Numbered from the stretch's first letter, positions 23,592-32,227 are shown. The stretch is 64,000 bases of DNA from Gp6-AA40 sp963772955 (GCA_963772955.1 CAVYZF010000015.1:124001-188000), one strand, 5' to 3'. Made by a program: numbers and translations. The notes: generated from the sequence alone by a model not told the origin.

Positions 23592-24578
23592 CTACTGGCC
23601 GCTTTTTCTCGCGCGCTCGAAGCGTGACGTCTCGATGTAGTTCCGGATAGCGGTGTTGCCTTCGTGGCAGGCATACTCGAACATCAGGTAGTCGTTATCG
23701 AGCTTCATCGGAAACGCCGCCGACCACTTCCCCGTCGTCAGGATCTCGGGATCCTCGACCGTCATCTGATACTCGATCGTGTCCTGCGCCGTTCGCGTGA
23801 AGCGCTCGGCAAAGCGCAGGTTGGGCGTTGACGGAGTCAGCGCCGGCGATCCGGGAACTCCGAGATTGGTCATCGCGGTCTTGCCGTTGAAGTTCGTGGT
23901 CTCGACGACGAGCGTGCTGCCTTCCCAGCGTCCTCGCGACTCGCCGAGGTACTGCCTGATCGAGCCATCGATCGGCGGCCGCGTCGTCGTCGGGATGATG
24001 CGCGTCTCGTGCGCCATCTCGAGGACGATCACCACGTAGCCCGGGAACTGCATGATCCGGATGCCGTTGTTGTAGTTGCGAGGCAGCATCGAGACCGGCA
24101 GCCCGCGCGTGATGCAGCGATCCCAACTGTCGAAGTCGTCAGGACTATCGAAGACCGTCTGCCCTGGCTTGTAGCTGCCACGCATCTGCTCGTAGAGCGC
24201 CTTCCCTGTGGGAGTGAGCTCGGGAAAGCGGCCGTTGGGCGGATCGATCATCAGGGAGGTGAGCCGCGTCGCTTCACCTGCATCGGCCTGCGGTATCGCC
24301 CCCGATTGAAAGCGCGTGTTGCGATCGTCAGCGCTCTTCTTCGCCGCTGCGAACTCCTCGTCGGTCAGGACCCTGCGATCGCCGAATTTCTCCGGACGTT
24401 GAAAGGGCGTACTGATCAGATGATTGAGCGGCCAGATGCCTCGCAGGTCAGGCTCGCCCCACGGCGTCATCGGAGGCTTCCAGGCCGAAGGCTTGCTCTG
24501 GGCGAGCGCAAACGAGCCGAAGGGCACTGTCGCGCTCACGCAAAGAATCAGAACGACCAGGCGTCGCTTGACCGTCAC
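23592..24578 (-). CDS. Secreted member of the WDGDxL unknown family (paralogue 2)
   Basis: GTG start at 24578; 328 residues; signal peptide ending FALAQ. Family landmarks: PWGEPDLRGIWPLNHL, SLMIDPPNGRFPELTP, a Cys in DRCITRGLP, FPGYVVIVLEMAHETRIIP, then GRWEGSTLVVETTNFNGKT with FAERFTRTAQDTIEYQMTVEDP and FEYACHEGN near the end. The core Asp is replaced (WEGST). The HETR and CHEGN motifs are also kept, in part, in the paralogue at 33022. No partner DUF6152 gene is adjacent. A TATCAT hexamer ends 6 nt before the GTG and there is no ribosome site, so the message may be leaderless. Confidence 0.82.
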   Translation of the reverse strand: MTVKRRLVVLILCVSATVPFGSFALAQSKPSAWKPPMTPWGEPDLRGIWPLNHLISTPFQRPEKFGDRRVLTDEEFAAAKKSADDRNTRFQSGAIPQADAGEATRLTSLMIDPPNGRFPELTPTGKALYEQMRGSYKPGQTVFDSPDDFDSWDRCITRGLPVSMLPRNYNNGIRIMQFPGYVVIVLEMAHETRIIPTTTRPPIDGSIRQYLGESRGRWEGSTLVVETTNFNGKTAMTNLGVPGSPALTPSTPNLRFAERFTRTAQDTIEYQMTVEDPEILTTGKWSAAFPMKLDNDYLMFEYACHEGNTAIRNYIETSRFERARKSGQ

Positions 24579-24584
24579 GCGGCG

Positions 24585-24590
24585 ATGATA
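24585..24590 (-). promoter_or_regulatory. Putative -10 hexamer (TATCAT)
   Basis: On the minus strand TATCAT ends 6 nt before the GTG at 24578, the expected place for a transcript beginning at the start codon. Confidence 0.4.
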
Positions 24591-24600
24591 GCACCCGCGT

Positions 24601-24606
24601 TACAAT
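24601..24606 (+). promoter_or_regulatory. Putative -10 hexamer (TACAAT) for the DinB-like gene
   Basis: TACAAT is followed by AAGGAG (24614-24619) and ATG 24626, giving a very short leader that still contains a ribosome site. It lies back to back with the minus-strand TATCAT at 24585-24590. Confidence 0.5.
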
Positions 24607-24625
24607 CGCCCGCAAGGAGTCCCGA

Positions 24626-25144
24626 ATGCGTTTCACATCTCTCATCGCGGTCCTCGCCTGCGTGTGCGTGCTGCTGGTCAGTCAACCCGCGAGTGCGCAG
24701 ATAGACATCAAAGCCATCGTCGTGAAGCACCTCACCACGTCGCGCGATTTCACGCTGAAGGTTGCGGACCAGATGCCGGACGCCGACTACGGATTCAAGC
24801 TCACGCCGCCGCAAATGAGCTTCGCCGAGCAGATGGCGCACCTGGCGTCGGATCAGGCGGGACTCCTGGCGCCGTTCTCGACCGAGAAGCCGAAGCCGTC
24901 GCAGCCGGCGTCGATGAACAAGAAGGACGTCATGGCGTTCGTGCGCCAATCGTTCGACGAATCGATCGCGAAGATATCCAAACTCACGCCGGCGCAGGTC
25001 AACCAGAGCTACCCAGGCTTCGGCAGCCCAATGACCGGCCTCGAGCTTCTGATGTTCGTGCTCGACCACACGACGCATCACCGCGCATCGGCAGAGATGT
25101 ACTTGCGAGCGAAAGGGATCACGCCGGCCGAGTATCAGTTCTAG
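24626..25144 (+). CDS. Secreted DinB family protein
   Basis: 172 residues. The signal peptide (MRFTSLIAVLACVCVLLVSQPASAQ) is followed by a DinB/YfiT-like four-helix bundle: LTTSRDFTLKVADQMPDADY, QMSFAEQMAHLASDQ, and the closing signature VLDHTTHHRASAEMYLRAKGI. The three His of the usual metal triad (one in AHLAS, two in the THH segment) are present. DinB-fold proteins often act as thiol- or metal-dependent enzymes. An exported version is common in Acidobacteria but uncharacterised. Good AAGGAG ribosome site. Convergent with the PQQ dehydrogenase gene (28 nt). Confidence 0.92.
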   Translation: MRFTSLIAVLACVCVLLVSQPASAQIDIKAIVVKHLTTSRDFTLKVADQMPDADYGFKLTPPQMSFAEQMAHLASDQAGLLAPFSTEKPKPSQPASMNKKDVMAFVRQSFDESIAKISKLTPAQVNQSYPGFGSPMTGLELLMFVLDHTTHHRASAEMYLRAKGITPAEYQF

Positions 25145-25172
25145 ACGATAGTTGGCGGGCGCACACGAGGCC

Positions 25173-26891
25173 TTACCGCGGCAACGCAAAGCTCAGAATC
25201 AGATCCCCGCCGCGGCGGCCGCGCTCGCCGCCGCCGGATGCTACCGCCACGAACTGCTCGCCGTTCACCATGTACATCGAGGGCGAGCCGAACACCCCGG
25301 CGCCGGTGTTGAACTTCCAGAGCAACTGACCGGTTTTGGCGTCGAAAGCAAAGAAGTAGCCGGCGACATTGCTTCCGCTGCCGACGAACACCAGACCTCC
25401 CGCGGTGACGACGGAGCCTGCCTGTCCGTAGCCGTCGTACACCTGCTGCCACTTCAGCTCTCCTGTCGTCGGATCGAATGCGGAAAAATAGCCCTTCGCA
25501 GGACGCCCGGCATTCAGCGGATCGTCGATCGCGTTCACGTAGAGCAACCCCGTGCGAGGGCTGTAGGACAGCGAGCCGTAGTTGGCCCCGCCACCCATGC
25601 CGGGCGCGATGATGAAGTTCGGGGCGAGCGGCGTGAAGATCGGAACCAGCTTGAACTTCGCGAGTCGCTCCGGCGGAATGTCCGTCGGGAAGATCGGAGA
25701 CACCGGGCTCATCGGCTTCCCCGCTGCCGTGTGCGGGATCGGCTGCGTCGGCCACGGCTTCTCCCCCTCGAGTGAGGTCTCCGTCGGCACCGGCATCTCT
25801 TTGATCGGATGCACCGGCACACCCGTCTCGCGATTCAGGATGTACAGGTATCCGTTCTTGCTGGCTTCGGCGACGGCCTTGACGCGCTGTCCTCGCACCT
25901 GCATGTCGAACAGGATCGGCGGACCGCCGGAGTCGTAGTCCCAGACGTCGTGGTGCGTCTGCTGGAAGTACCAAGCGAGCTGACCGGTGCCGATCCTGAG
26001 CGCGATGATCGAGTCGGTGAAGAGATTCTGCCCGGCTCGCTTCCGGCTGTCGCCGAACGGATTCCCGACCGCCACGTAAAGCAGTCCCAACTCTGGATCG
26101 ATGGCCGGCGTCTCCCAGATGCCTCCGCCATTGCGCTCGCCACCCACCCACGTCGGGCCGGCGATCTCCCAGCCTTGATCTTTTTCGTCCTGCGGAACGG
26201 TGTTGAAGTGCCAGAGGACCTTGCCCGTCTTGGCGTCGACGGCAAAGACGTGGCCGCCCGGAATGTGGCTCTCACTTCGCGTGCTTCCGATGTAGAGCAC
26301 GCCGTTGTGGAACTGCGGCGCCGTCGTGAACCAATACCCCATGCTGATGGCGGTTTTTGCCTCCGGGTATCTGGTCTTGAGCACGTCGAGAATCACGCTC
26401 GCCTGCCCGTTGCTCCCGAAGCCCGGCATCGGCTTCCCCGTTTTCGCGTCGAGCGCGAACAGGAAGGAGCCCCCGGCCACGTAGACCACCCCGTTTGCGT
26501 AACAGACACCCCGGTTGCGAAAGACGTAGCCTTCGCGCCGGTCGCCTCCCAGAAGACTCGTGACGTCGTACGTCCACAAATGCTGTCCGTCAGCGGCGTT
26601 GACCGCGTAGACACTCCCGCGCGAGTCGGTGACGTACATCACACCATCGACGATGACAGGGGTTGTCTGGTTGCTGACCCCGTCGATGACGCCGTGCTGG
26701 AAGAGCCAGCGTGGCGTCAGCGACTTCACGTTCGACGTATTGATCTGATCGAGCGTGGAGAATCGGCTGCCGGCGAGATCGAGGTTATGGAGCGGCCAGT
26801 CGACAGACGATCGCGGCTGAGCCGATGAAGACATCAGAGCCGCAACCATCGCAATGCCGACGACGGCAACGAACCGATTCACTTTTTTCAT
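25173..26891 (-). CDS. Secreted PQQ-dependent dehydrogenase (quinoprotein beta-propeller)
   Basis: 572 residues. The signal peptide ends near SSSAQ and the ATG follows GAGGAG. The propeller begins WPLHNLDLAGSRFSTLDQI, followed by repeated tryptophan-docking strands (VYAVNAADGQHLWTYDV, VFAVDAKTGKVLWHFN, FFAFDAKTGQLLWKFN). The active-site segment reads YFQQTHHDVWDYDSGGPPIL and the C-terminal end FGSPSMYMVNGEQFVAVASGG. This matches soluble PQQ alcohol/glucose-type dehydrogenases without a fused cytochrome. The electron acceptor would be a separate carrier. PQQ synthesis genes are not in this window. Two further PQQ-type proteins occur at 38316 and 50690. Confidence 0.93.
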   Translation of the reverse strand: MKKVNRFVAVVGIAMVAALMSSSAQPRSSVDWPLHNLDLAGSRFSTLDQINTSNVKSLTPRWLFQHGVIDGVSNQTTPVIVDGVMYVTDSRGSVYAVNAADGQHLWTYDVTSLLGGDRREGYVFRNRGVCYANGVVYVAGGSFLFALDAKTGKPMPGFGSNGQASVILDVLKTRYPEAKTAISMGYWFTTAPQFHNGVLYIGSTRSESHIPGGHVFAVDAKTGKVLWHFNTVPQDEKDQGWEIAGPTWVGGERNGGGIWETPAIDPELGLLYVAVGNPFGDSRKRAGQNLFTDSIIALRIGTGQLAWYFQQTHHDVWDYDSGGPPILFDMQVRGQRVKAVAEASKNGYLYILNRETGVPVHPIKEMPVPTETSLEGEKPWPTQPIPHTAAGKPMSPVSPIFPTDIPPERLAKFKLVPIFTPLAPNFIIAPGMGGGANYGSLSYSPRTGLLYVNAIDDPLNAGRPAKGYFSAFDPTTGELKWQQVYDGYGQAGSVVTAGGLVFVGSGSNVAGYFFAFDAKTGQLLWKFNTGAGVFGSPSMYMVNGEQFVAVASGGGERGRRGGDLILSFALPR

Positions 26892-26922
26892 GGCTCCTCA
26901 CGATGACGCCCAAAAGCTCTCG

Positions 26923-26928
26923 TAGAAT
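26923..26928 (+). promoter_or_regulatory. Putative -10 hexamer (TAGAAT)
   Basis: TAGAAT precedes GAGGAG (26933-26938) and ATG 26945. A start about 7 nt downstream would place the message start at the edge of the ribosome site. Confidence 0.4.
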
Positions 26929-26944
26929 ACGCGAGGAGTAACCG

Positions 26945-28216
26945 ATGCGAATGAAAAGTCTCGTTCCCTGGCTTGTCGTTGCAACAATCGTCGCGATCGC
27001 GGCCGCGCCGACGGCGCAAAATCCGGCGCCGCGCGCGGCAGCCGCGTCGAAAGCAGGCCTCGCCCCCGAGCGCGTCGCGCGAATCGACCGCGCATTGCAG
27101 CAATACGTCGATGACAACCGGATCGCTGGCATCGTCGCCCTCGTCCTGCGCGACGGTCAGCCGGTTTACGAGAAGGCCGTCGGGTGGAGCGACAAGGAAG
27201 CCGGGCGGCGCATGACGACCGACACCATCTTCCGCATCGCTTCGCAGACGAAAGCGATCACCAGTACAGCCATCCTGTCGCTCGTCGAGGAAGGCAAGCT
27301 CACAATCAATGACCCGGTCAGCCGAATGATTCCGCAGTTCGCCAAGACCACCGTCGCTGCCGGAGGATCGGTGGTGCCGGCGAAGCGGCCCATCACCATC
27401 CGCGACCTGCTGACCCACACCGCGGGGATCTCGTACGGCACCGAGCCCGCAATCGCATCACAGTATGAGGGCAAGGGGCTGGGCCCGGCCGCCGGGTTCG
27501 GTTGGTACACCGCCGACAAGGACGAACCCGTCTGCTCCACGATGGAGCGTCTTGCGACGCTGCCCTTCGTTGCTCAGCCGGGCGAGCAGTGGGTATACGG
27601 CTACAACACGGACATCCTGGGCTGTGTAGTCGAGCGCGCGTCGGGGATGCCACTCGACGCATTCATCAAGACGAGGATCACCGAGCCGCTGCGAATGACC
27701 GACACACAGTTCTTCCTACCCGCAGCGCAGCGCAACCGATTGGCCGCGGTCTACGCCAGCGGCGACGACGGGCTGATCAAGCGAGCGCCAGATGGGCCGC
27801 GCGGGCAGGGCAACTACATCGACGGCCCGCGGCGCAGCTTCGCCGGAGGCGCGGGCTTGCTCTCGACGGCCCGTGACTACAGCCGCTTCCTGGAGATGAT
27901 CCGCCGCGGCGGCGAACTGGACGGCGTCCGCATCCTGGCGCCGCGCACGGTCAAGCTCATGACCACGAACCAGGTCGGCACGCTGCATTCCGCGACGGGG
28001 CTCGGATTCGGGCTCGGATTCGAAACAACCGATCGATACGGCGCCAACGGCATGGATTCCGAGGGCGCCTTTGGATGGGCCGGGGCCTACGGCACGATCT
28101 ATCGTATCGATCCTGAAGCCAGGCTCGTGATTGTGATGATGATTCAGCTGCTCCCGAACACGACAGACATCAGGACGGTCTACCCGACGCTCGTGTATCA
28201 GGCGATTGAACGATAA
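26945..28216 (+). CDS. Secreted serine hydrolase, beta-lactamase class C family
   Basis: 423 residues with a signal peptide (VVATIVAIAAAPTAQ). Beta-lactamase/DD-peptidase-like esterase features: nucleophile Ser100-Gln-Thr-Lys103 (RIASQTKAITSTAIL), ITIRDLLTHTAGISYG, the second motif in the segment WVYGYNTDILG, and FAGGAGLLSTARDYSRFLEMI near the end with GLGFGLGFE in place of a KTG box. These proteins are usually esterases, amidases or peptidases of unknown substrate. Start chosen for GAGGAG at 26933-26938. A fusion gene begins about 50 nt downstream across a minisatellite. Confidence 0.93.
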   Translation: MRMKSLVPWLVVATIVAIAAAPTAQNPAPRAAAASKAGLAPERVARIDRALQQYVDDNRIAGIVALVLRDGQPVYEKAVGWSDKEAGRRMTTDTIFRIASQTKAITSTAILSLVEEGKLTINDPVSRMIPQFAKTTVAAGGSVVPAKRPITIRDLLTHTAGISYGTEPAIASQYEGKGLGPAAGFGWYTADKDEPVCSTMERLATLPFVAQPGEQWVYGYNTDILGCVVERASGMPLDAFIKTRITEPLRMTDTQFFLPAAQRNRLAAVYASGDDGLIKRAPDGPRGQGNYIDGPRRSFAGGAGLLSTARDYSRFLEMIRRGGELDGVRILAPRTVKLMTTNQVGTLHSATGLGFGLGFETTDRYGANGMDSEGAFGWAGAYGTIYRIDPEARLVIVMMIQLLPNTTDIRTVYPTLVYQAIER

Positions 28217-28220
28217 AACT

Positions 28221-28300
28221 GCGGTCCGAGGGGGCGAGGGCGCGAAAGTGCGACGGTCCAGCGCGATGGTCCGACGGTCCCGATGGTCCAACCGGACCGT
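28221..28300 (+). repeat. TVAPSDR-type minisatellite, copy B (reverse orientation, gene start)
   Basis: Degenerate GGTCCGAC/GGTGCGAC blocks covering the gap after the serine hydrolase and the first codons of the next gene. Read on the minus strand it encodes RTIALDRRTFAPSPP, clearly related to copies A and C, so here the element runs opposite to the gene. Confidence 0.8.
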
Positions 28301-30515
28301 CAGCGCAGTGATCGTCGCGTCACTTGCAGTCCTTGCCGGCTGCAGTCAGAACGTTCCGGTGCCGGAACCTGGCGCCACTGACCCCGCGAGCGCTGGCAAA
28401 CCAGACACATCGGGTTTCGCAATCGTCAGACTCGATCCCGCCCTGGACGCCATCGTCTCCCCCGACGCAGCACTCGACACGATCGGCGATCGCTTCGGTC
28501 TGACCGAGGGGCCCGTGTGGGTTCAGGACGACGCAAACGGGTACCTGCTGTTCAGCGACCTGATCTCGAACGTGATCTACAAACGGACGCCCGACGGCCA
28601 ACTCTCCGCTTACCTCGAGAACATCTACGACGGTCCGGACCTCCTCAACGTCGGACAGCAGACGCGACGAGGGCGGATGAACGTGATCATCATTGGCGCC
28701 AACGGCCTCACGCTCGATCGCGAGGGACGGTTGATCATCGCCTCTCCAGCGAGCCGTGCGGTCTTTCGCATCGAGAGGGACGGCACGCGCACTGTCCTTG
28801 CCGACCGCTACCAAGGCACACGATTCAGCGGGCCGAATGACGTCGTGGCGAAATCGAACGGGTCGATTTACTTCACTGACGGAAATTCCGGATTGCGCGG
28901 CGGAGCGAACAGCCCCGCGCGGGAGATGCCGTTCAACGCCTTCTACCTGGTCAAAGGCAACACGGTGACACTCGTCGGCAGCAACAAGGACTTCGCTCAA
29001 GGATTCCCCAACGGCATCGCCCTGTCGCCAGACGAGAAACATCTCTACGTCACCATCGGGCGGAAGATCATGCGCTACGAGGTACAGCCCGACGACACCG
29101 TCGCCAATGGCGTCGAGTTCCTCGATGTCGAAAACAACGACGGGCTGAAAGTGGACGCGAACGGCAATGTGTTCTCGACGACCGGAGCCGGACCGGGCGA
29201 GGTCAGGATCACCTCACGCGAGGGCAAGCGTCTCGGTACGCTTCGACTTCCGCAGCCACCAGGCGAGCCGCGCGAGCAGATCTGCGCGACGAACGTGGGC
29301 TTCGGTGATGCAGACGGCAAAGGTCTCTATATCACCGCGTGCACGCACGTCTTTCACATCCGGCTCAACTCGCCAGGTGTGAGGCCGGGGCCTCAACGGT
29401 CCGAGGGGACGACGGGGCGGCGTGCGACGGTCCGGTCCGACGGTGCGAGAGTCAGGTCCGATGGTCCGCATACCTTGTCTGTCGCTGCGAGTGATCGGAC
29501 CATCGCAGCTTCGTATCAGACCGTCGCACCATCGCACCGGACCATCGCACATTCGTACCAGACCGTCGCACCGTCGCCCCGTCGCCCCGTCGGACCGCAA
29601 GCCGGTCTAACTCCCGGCGATACTCCCGAGGCCCACGTTGCACTCGCAAAGATCGCGGCGGGCGACGCGTATCAGAACCTGTTCAACTTCATGTGCACGG
29701 TGCCGGCGCCACGAGGTGGTGGCGCCGGAGCCGCCGGCCGGCGCGGAGGGGGCCCTCCACCGGGTCCACCCGATCGCTCAACGTGGTACGCCGAGCCGGT
29801 GAAGGTCTTCGACAACCTCTACTTCGTCGGCCAGAGCGAGTACTCCGCGTGGGCCGTCACGACGAGCGAGGGCATCATCCTGATCGACACGCTCTTCGAC
29901 TACTCCGTCGAAGAGGAAGTCGCTGGTGGGTTGAAGAAGCTTGGACTCGATCCGGCCGCAATCAAGTACGCAGTCGTCACACATCCGCATCCCGATCACC
30001 ATGGCGGTGCGATGTTTCTGCAGGATCGCTACCACGCACGCGTCGTCATGTCCGACGCAGACTGGGATGTGATCGATCGGCTCAATGGAACGAAGCCCGC
30101 GCGCGACATGGTCGCGACCGACGGCCAGAAGCTGACCCTGGGCGATACGACGGTGACGCTCTACATCACACCCGGTCACACGCCGGGAACGCTCTCAGCC
30201 CTCATCCCGGTGCAAGACAACGGCAGGCCGCACCTCGCCGCACTGTGGGGTGGGACCGGCCTGAATGCGGATCGCGAGTCTCTCGAGAAGTACATCGCGT
30301 CAGCGAAGCGTTTTGACGACATCGTTCAGAAGGCTGGCGCAGACATCGTTCTGTCGAACCACACCGACTGGGACGGTTCGAAGATCAACCTACCGCAGCT
30401 GAAGACGCGCGCGCCGGGCAGTTCCAATCCCTACCTCGTTGGCACGCCGGCGGTGCGCAAATATCTGGAAGTCGCGCGAGAATGTGCGACGGCGCGCCTG
30501 ATGCGCTTGAACTAA
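28266..30515 (+). CDS. Lipoprotein fusion: SMP-30/gluconolactonase domain plus MBL-fold hydrolase domain
   Basis: About 749 residues from ATG 28266; GTG 28308 is an alternative start. A lipobox (SLAVLAGCSQ) implies membrane anchoring. The N-terminal half (about 40-375) is an SMP-30-type propeller: GLTEGPVWVQDDANGYLLFSD, GANGLTLDREGRLI, FSGPNDVVAKSNGSIYFTD. About 75 residues of repeat-encoded sequence follow (heptads TVAPSHR, TVAPSPRRPVGPQ). The C-terminal half (about 460-745) is an MBL domain with intact VTHPHPDHHGG, TPGHTPGTLSALIP and LSNHTDWDG. Lactonase and MBL hydrolases could act on the same lactone. The join occurs exactly at an inverted minisatellite, so fusion by repeat-mediated rearrangement is possible. 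It may express as one or two proteins. Confidence 0.82.
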   Translation: MVRRSRWSNRTVSAVIVASLAVLAGCSQNVPVPEPGATDPASAGKPDTSGFAIVRLDPALDAIVSPDAALDTIGDRFGLTEGPVWVQDDANGYLLFSDLISNVIYKRTPDGQLSAYLENIYDGPDLLNVGQQTRRGRMNVIIIGANGLTLDREGRLIIASPASRAVFRIERDGTRTVLADRYQGTRFSGPNDVVAKSNGSIYFTDGNSGLRGGANSPAREMPFNAFYLVKGNTVTLVGSNKDFAQGFPNGIALSPDEKHLYVTIGRKIMRYEVQPDDTVANGVEFLDVENNDGLKVDANGNVFSTTGAGPGEVRITSREGKRLGTLRLPQPPGEPREQICATNVGFGDADGKGLYITACTHVFHIRLNSPGVRPGPQRSEGTTGRRATVRSDGARVRSDGPHTLSVAASDRTIAASYQTVAPSHRTIAHSYQTVAPSPRRPVGPQAGLTPGDTPEAHVALAKIAAGDAYQNLFNFMCTVPAPRGGGAGAAGRRGGGPPPGPPDRSTWYAEPVKVFDNLYFVGQSEYSAWAVTTSEGIILIDTLFDYSVEEEVAGGLKKLGLDPAAIKYAVVTHPHPDHHGGAMFLQDRYHARVVMSDADWDVIDRLNGTKPARDMVATDGQKLTLGDTTVTLYITPGHTPGTLSALIPVQDNGRPHLAALWGGTGLNADRESLEKYIASAKRFDDIVQKAGADIVLSNHTDWDGSKINLPQLKTRAPGSSNPYLVGTPAVRKYLEVARECATARLMRLN
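29396..29469 (+). repeat. TVAPSDR-type minisatellite, copy C left arm (inverted)
   Basis: GGTCCGAC/GGTGCGAG-like blocks in the orientation of copy B. Together with 29493-29602 it forms a long imperfect inverted repeat around a spacer of about 23 nt. Confidence 0.8.
29493..29602 (+). repeat. TVAPSDR-type minisatellite, copy C right arm
   Basis: Complement-oriented blocks encode DRTIAAS, YQTVAPS, HRTIAHS and YQTVAPSPRRPVGPQ in the frame of the fusion protein. Bases 29582-29602 exactly match copy A (12253-12273) after reverse complementation, and the same peptide (PSP-RPVGPQA) results in both proteins. Confidence 0.85.
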
Positions 30516-30522
30516 CGCGCCT

Positions 30523-31482
30523 CTACGCCGGGCCACCGCGTCCTCCACGCCCACGGCCACCGCCGCCACCGCCAAACGACGGATAGGGTTTCGGGTTCAC
30601 CATGAGCCGATCGAGGAACAGATCGATCGACTGGGCCATCACCTCGATCGCATCGAATGCCGCATTGTCGAAGGCGTGATCGGCACCCTGAATCAGCGTC
30701 AACGCAGACGGCACGCCGAGGGCGTGGAGCTTCGTGTAGAAGTCGAGGCTCGACTGCGCCGGAACCGTGCCATCGTTCGTGCCGTGAATGAAGATCGTCG
30801 GGGCAAAATTCTTGGTGATGTGCGACGTGGGTGACGCCGCGGCAATGTTCTCAGGCGTCGCCTGTCCCTGCGCGAAGAGCCCGGTCGCGATCTGTGCGCT
30901 CGCCAAAGGGTAGACGCCGATGCAGGCGTTGACGTCCGAGCTCACGCCCGCGTTGCCGCCTTCGCCCTCGAACTCCTTGCGCCCGTTCGTCGCCGCAGCC
31001 ATCAGCGAGAGCATCCCACCCGCAGAGTAGCCAGCGACTACGATTCGGTTCGGCTCGACGCCGAGCTTCTCGGCGTTCGCGCGAGTCCAGCGGATCGCAG
31101 CTTTCGTGTCATGGATCTGGGCCGGCCACAGGCTCTCCTGCTGGAGCCGGTAGTTCGCGGAGATGTTGGTGTAGCCCCGGGCGCCAAGCGCTTTTGCGTC
31201 GTTGATGATGTAGCCGGCGTTCTTGTTCCCGACGAAGAAGCCGCCGCCAAAGAGGTGCACGATGGCCGTGCGCTTTGACGTCACGCCCGCGGGTGGTCGA
31301 TAGACGTCGAGCGTGAGATCCTTGCCGCCACCTTTGCCGAACACGATGTCCTTCTCGACGCGCAGGTTCCCCGTGTCTGGCGGCTGCCCCTGCCCCTGGG
31401 CCGGCAGCGAGAGTGCGGCGATCGCCGGCGCTGCCAGGGCACCCGATACCTTGACGAATCCGCGTCTCGTAAGTCGCGCCAT
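30523..31482 (-). CDS. Tat-exported alpha/beta hydrolase
   Basis: 319 residues. The N-terminus MARLTRRGFVKVSG is a twin-arginine signal. The fold is alpha/beta hydrolase: oxyanion region TAIVHLFGGGFFVGN, nucleophile elbow VVAGYSAGGMLSLMA, acid in FIHGTNDGTVPAQS, and His in LIQGADHAFDNAAF. It belongs with BD-FAE/esterase-lipase-like proteins (carboxylesterase or feruloyl/acetyl esterase precedent). The C-terminal tail (last 15 residues) is Gly/Arg-rich, FGGGGGGRGRGG. An AGGGGA ribosome site precedes the ATG. Convergent with the fusion gene (7 nt between stops) and divergent from the SnoaL gene. Confidence 0.9.
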   Translation of the reverse strand: MARLTRRGFVKVSGALAAPAIAALSLPAQGQGQPPDTGNLRVEKDIVFGKGGGKDLTLDVYRPPAGVTSKRTAIVHLFGGGFFVGNKNAGYIINDAKALGARGYTNISANYRLQQESLWPAQIHDTKAAIRWTRANAEKLGVEPNRIVVAGYSAGGMLSLMAAATNGRKEFEGEGGNAGVSSDVNACIGVYPLASAQIATGLFAQGQATPENIAAASPTSHITKNFAPTIFIHGTNDGTVPAQSSLDFYTKLHALGVPSALTLIQGADHAFDNAAFDAIEVMAQSIDLFLDRLMVNPKPYPSFGGGGGGRGRGGRGGPA

Positions 31483-31626
31483 GATGGTTTGTCCCCTTGT
31501 GTGATAGCGAGCAGGATCGGCCCGGCATTATATCGGGGAGCGGGCGGTATGTTTGAATGTATCCGGCCTGGGACTGTCATTCAGGCCGTAACAGTACTTG
31601 TTTGCGACCGACACGAGGGATCTCCC

Positions 31627-32217
31627 ATGAACCTGTGCCTTGTTCAGAAGCCTTGGCTGCTCACCGTTCGTCTCATGGCCGCCGGTGCGGCCTTCGTGCT
31701 GCTGACACAACTGGCCACACCAGCAGCAGCGCAGCAGGTCACGATGGACACGCTGCTCGACCGCATCCAGATCGAAGATCTGCTGACGCGCTACTACTAC
31801 GATCTGTCGCAGGGCAAGGCCCACGAATTGTCCGATTACTTCACGGCGGACGCGATGCTCGACGTCGACGGCACGATCGCCCACGGGCGTGATGAGATCG
31901 CCAAGCTGTATGGAGGAGGCCCTGCCCGGAAGGCGGATGCCGCGCCGCGCCCGCAAAACCACATGATGCTGACCAACCCTGTCATCGAAGTCAGAGGGAA
32001 CAGGGCCATCGCCCATGTCATCTGGACCGGCGTCTCGAATTCAGGTATCGGGAAACCACCGACGGTGACCGAACAAGGGCGCGAAGACTCCGAGTTGGTC
32101 AAGCTCGAAGGCAAGTGGCTGATCAAGCGTCGTTACATCAGCTCCGACAGCGGCCTGCCGGATCGTTTCGACAAGACCTTCAAGCAACGCAACAGCCCGC
32201 TTGGCTGGGACAACTGA
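31627..32217 (+). CDS. Secreted SnoaL-like / NTF2-fold protein
   Basis: Start at 31627 (MNLCLVQKPWLL) follows GAGGGA; the open frame runs further upstream but without a signal. 196 residues, signal ending TPAAAQ. NTF2-like cone fold: IQIEDLLTRYYYDLSQGKAHELSDYF, DGTIAHGRDEIAKLYGG, HMMLTNPVIEVRGNRAIAHVIW, then LVKLEGKWLIKRRYIS. SnoaL-like domains are found in dehydratases, isomerases and ligand-binding proteins, and the sequence does not fix the activity. It is 10 nt upstream of the FkbM-like methyltransferase and probably co-transcribed with it. A TTATAT hexamer near 31528 may be the promoter. Confidence 0.85.
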   Translation: MNLCLVQKPWLLTVRLMAAGAAFVLLTQLATPAAAQQVTMDTLLDRIQIEDLLTRYYYDLSQGKAHELSDYFTADAMLDVDGTIAHGRDEIAKLYGGGPARKADAAPRPQNHMMLTNPVIEVRGNRAIAHVIWTGVSNSGIGKPPTVTEQGREDSELVKLEGKWLIKRRYISSDSGLPDRFDKTFKQRNSPLGWDN

Positions 32218-32227
32218 CAGGCTCACC

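Noticed and set aside
26945..28216. Antibiotic resistance beta-lactamase
   Set aside because: The SxxK motif alone is shared with esterases and peptidases; the KTG box is not clear, so resistance is not supported.
29396..29602. Repeat array considered as a CRISPR
   Set aside because: Blocks are degenerate, adjacent and partly inverted, with no unique spacers, and they are read as protein. No cas genes nearby.
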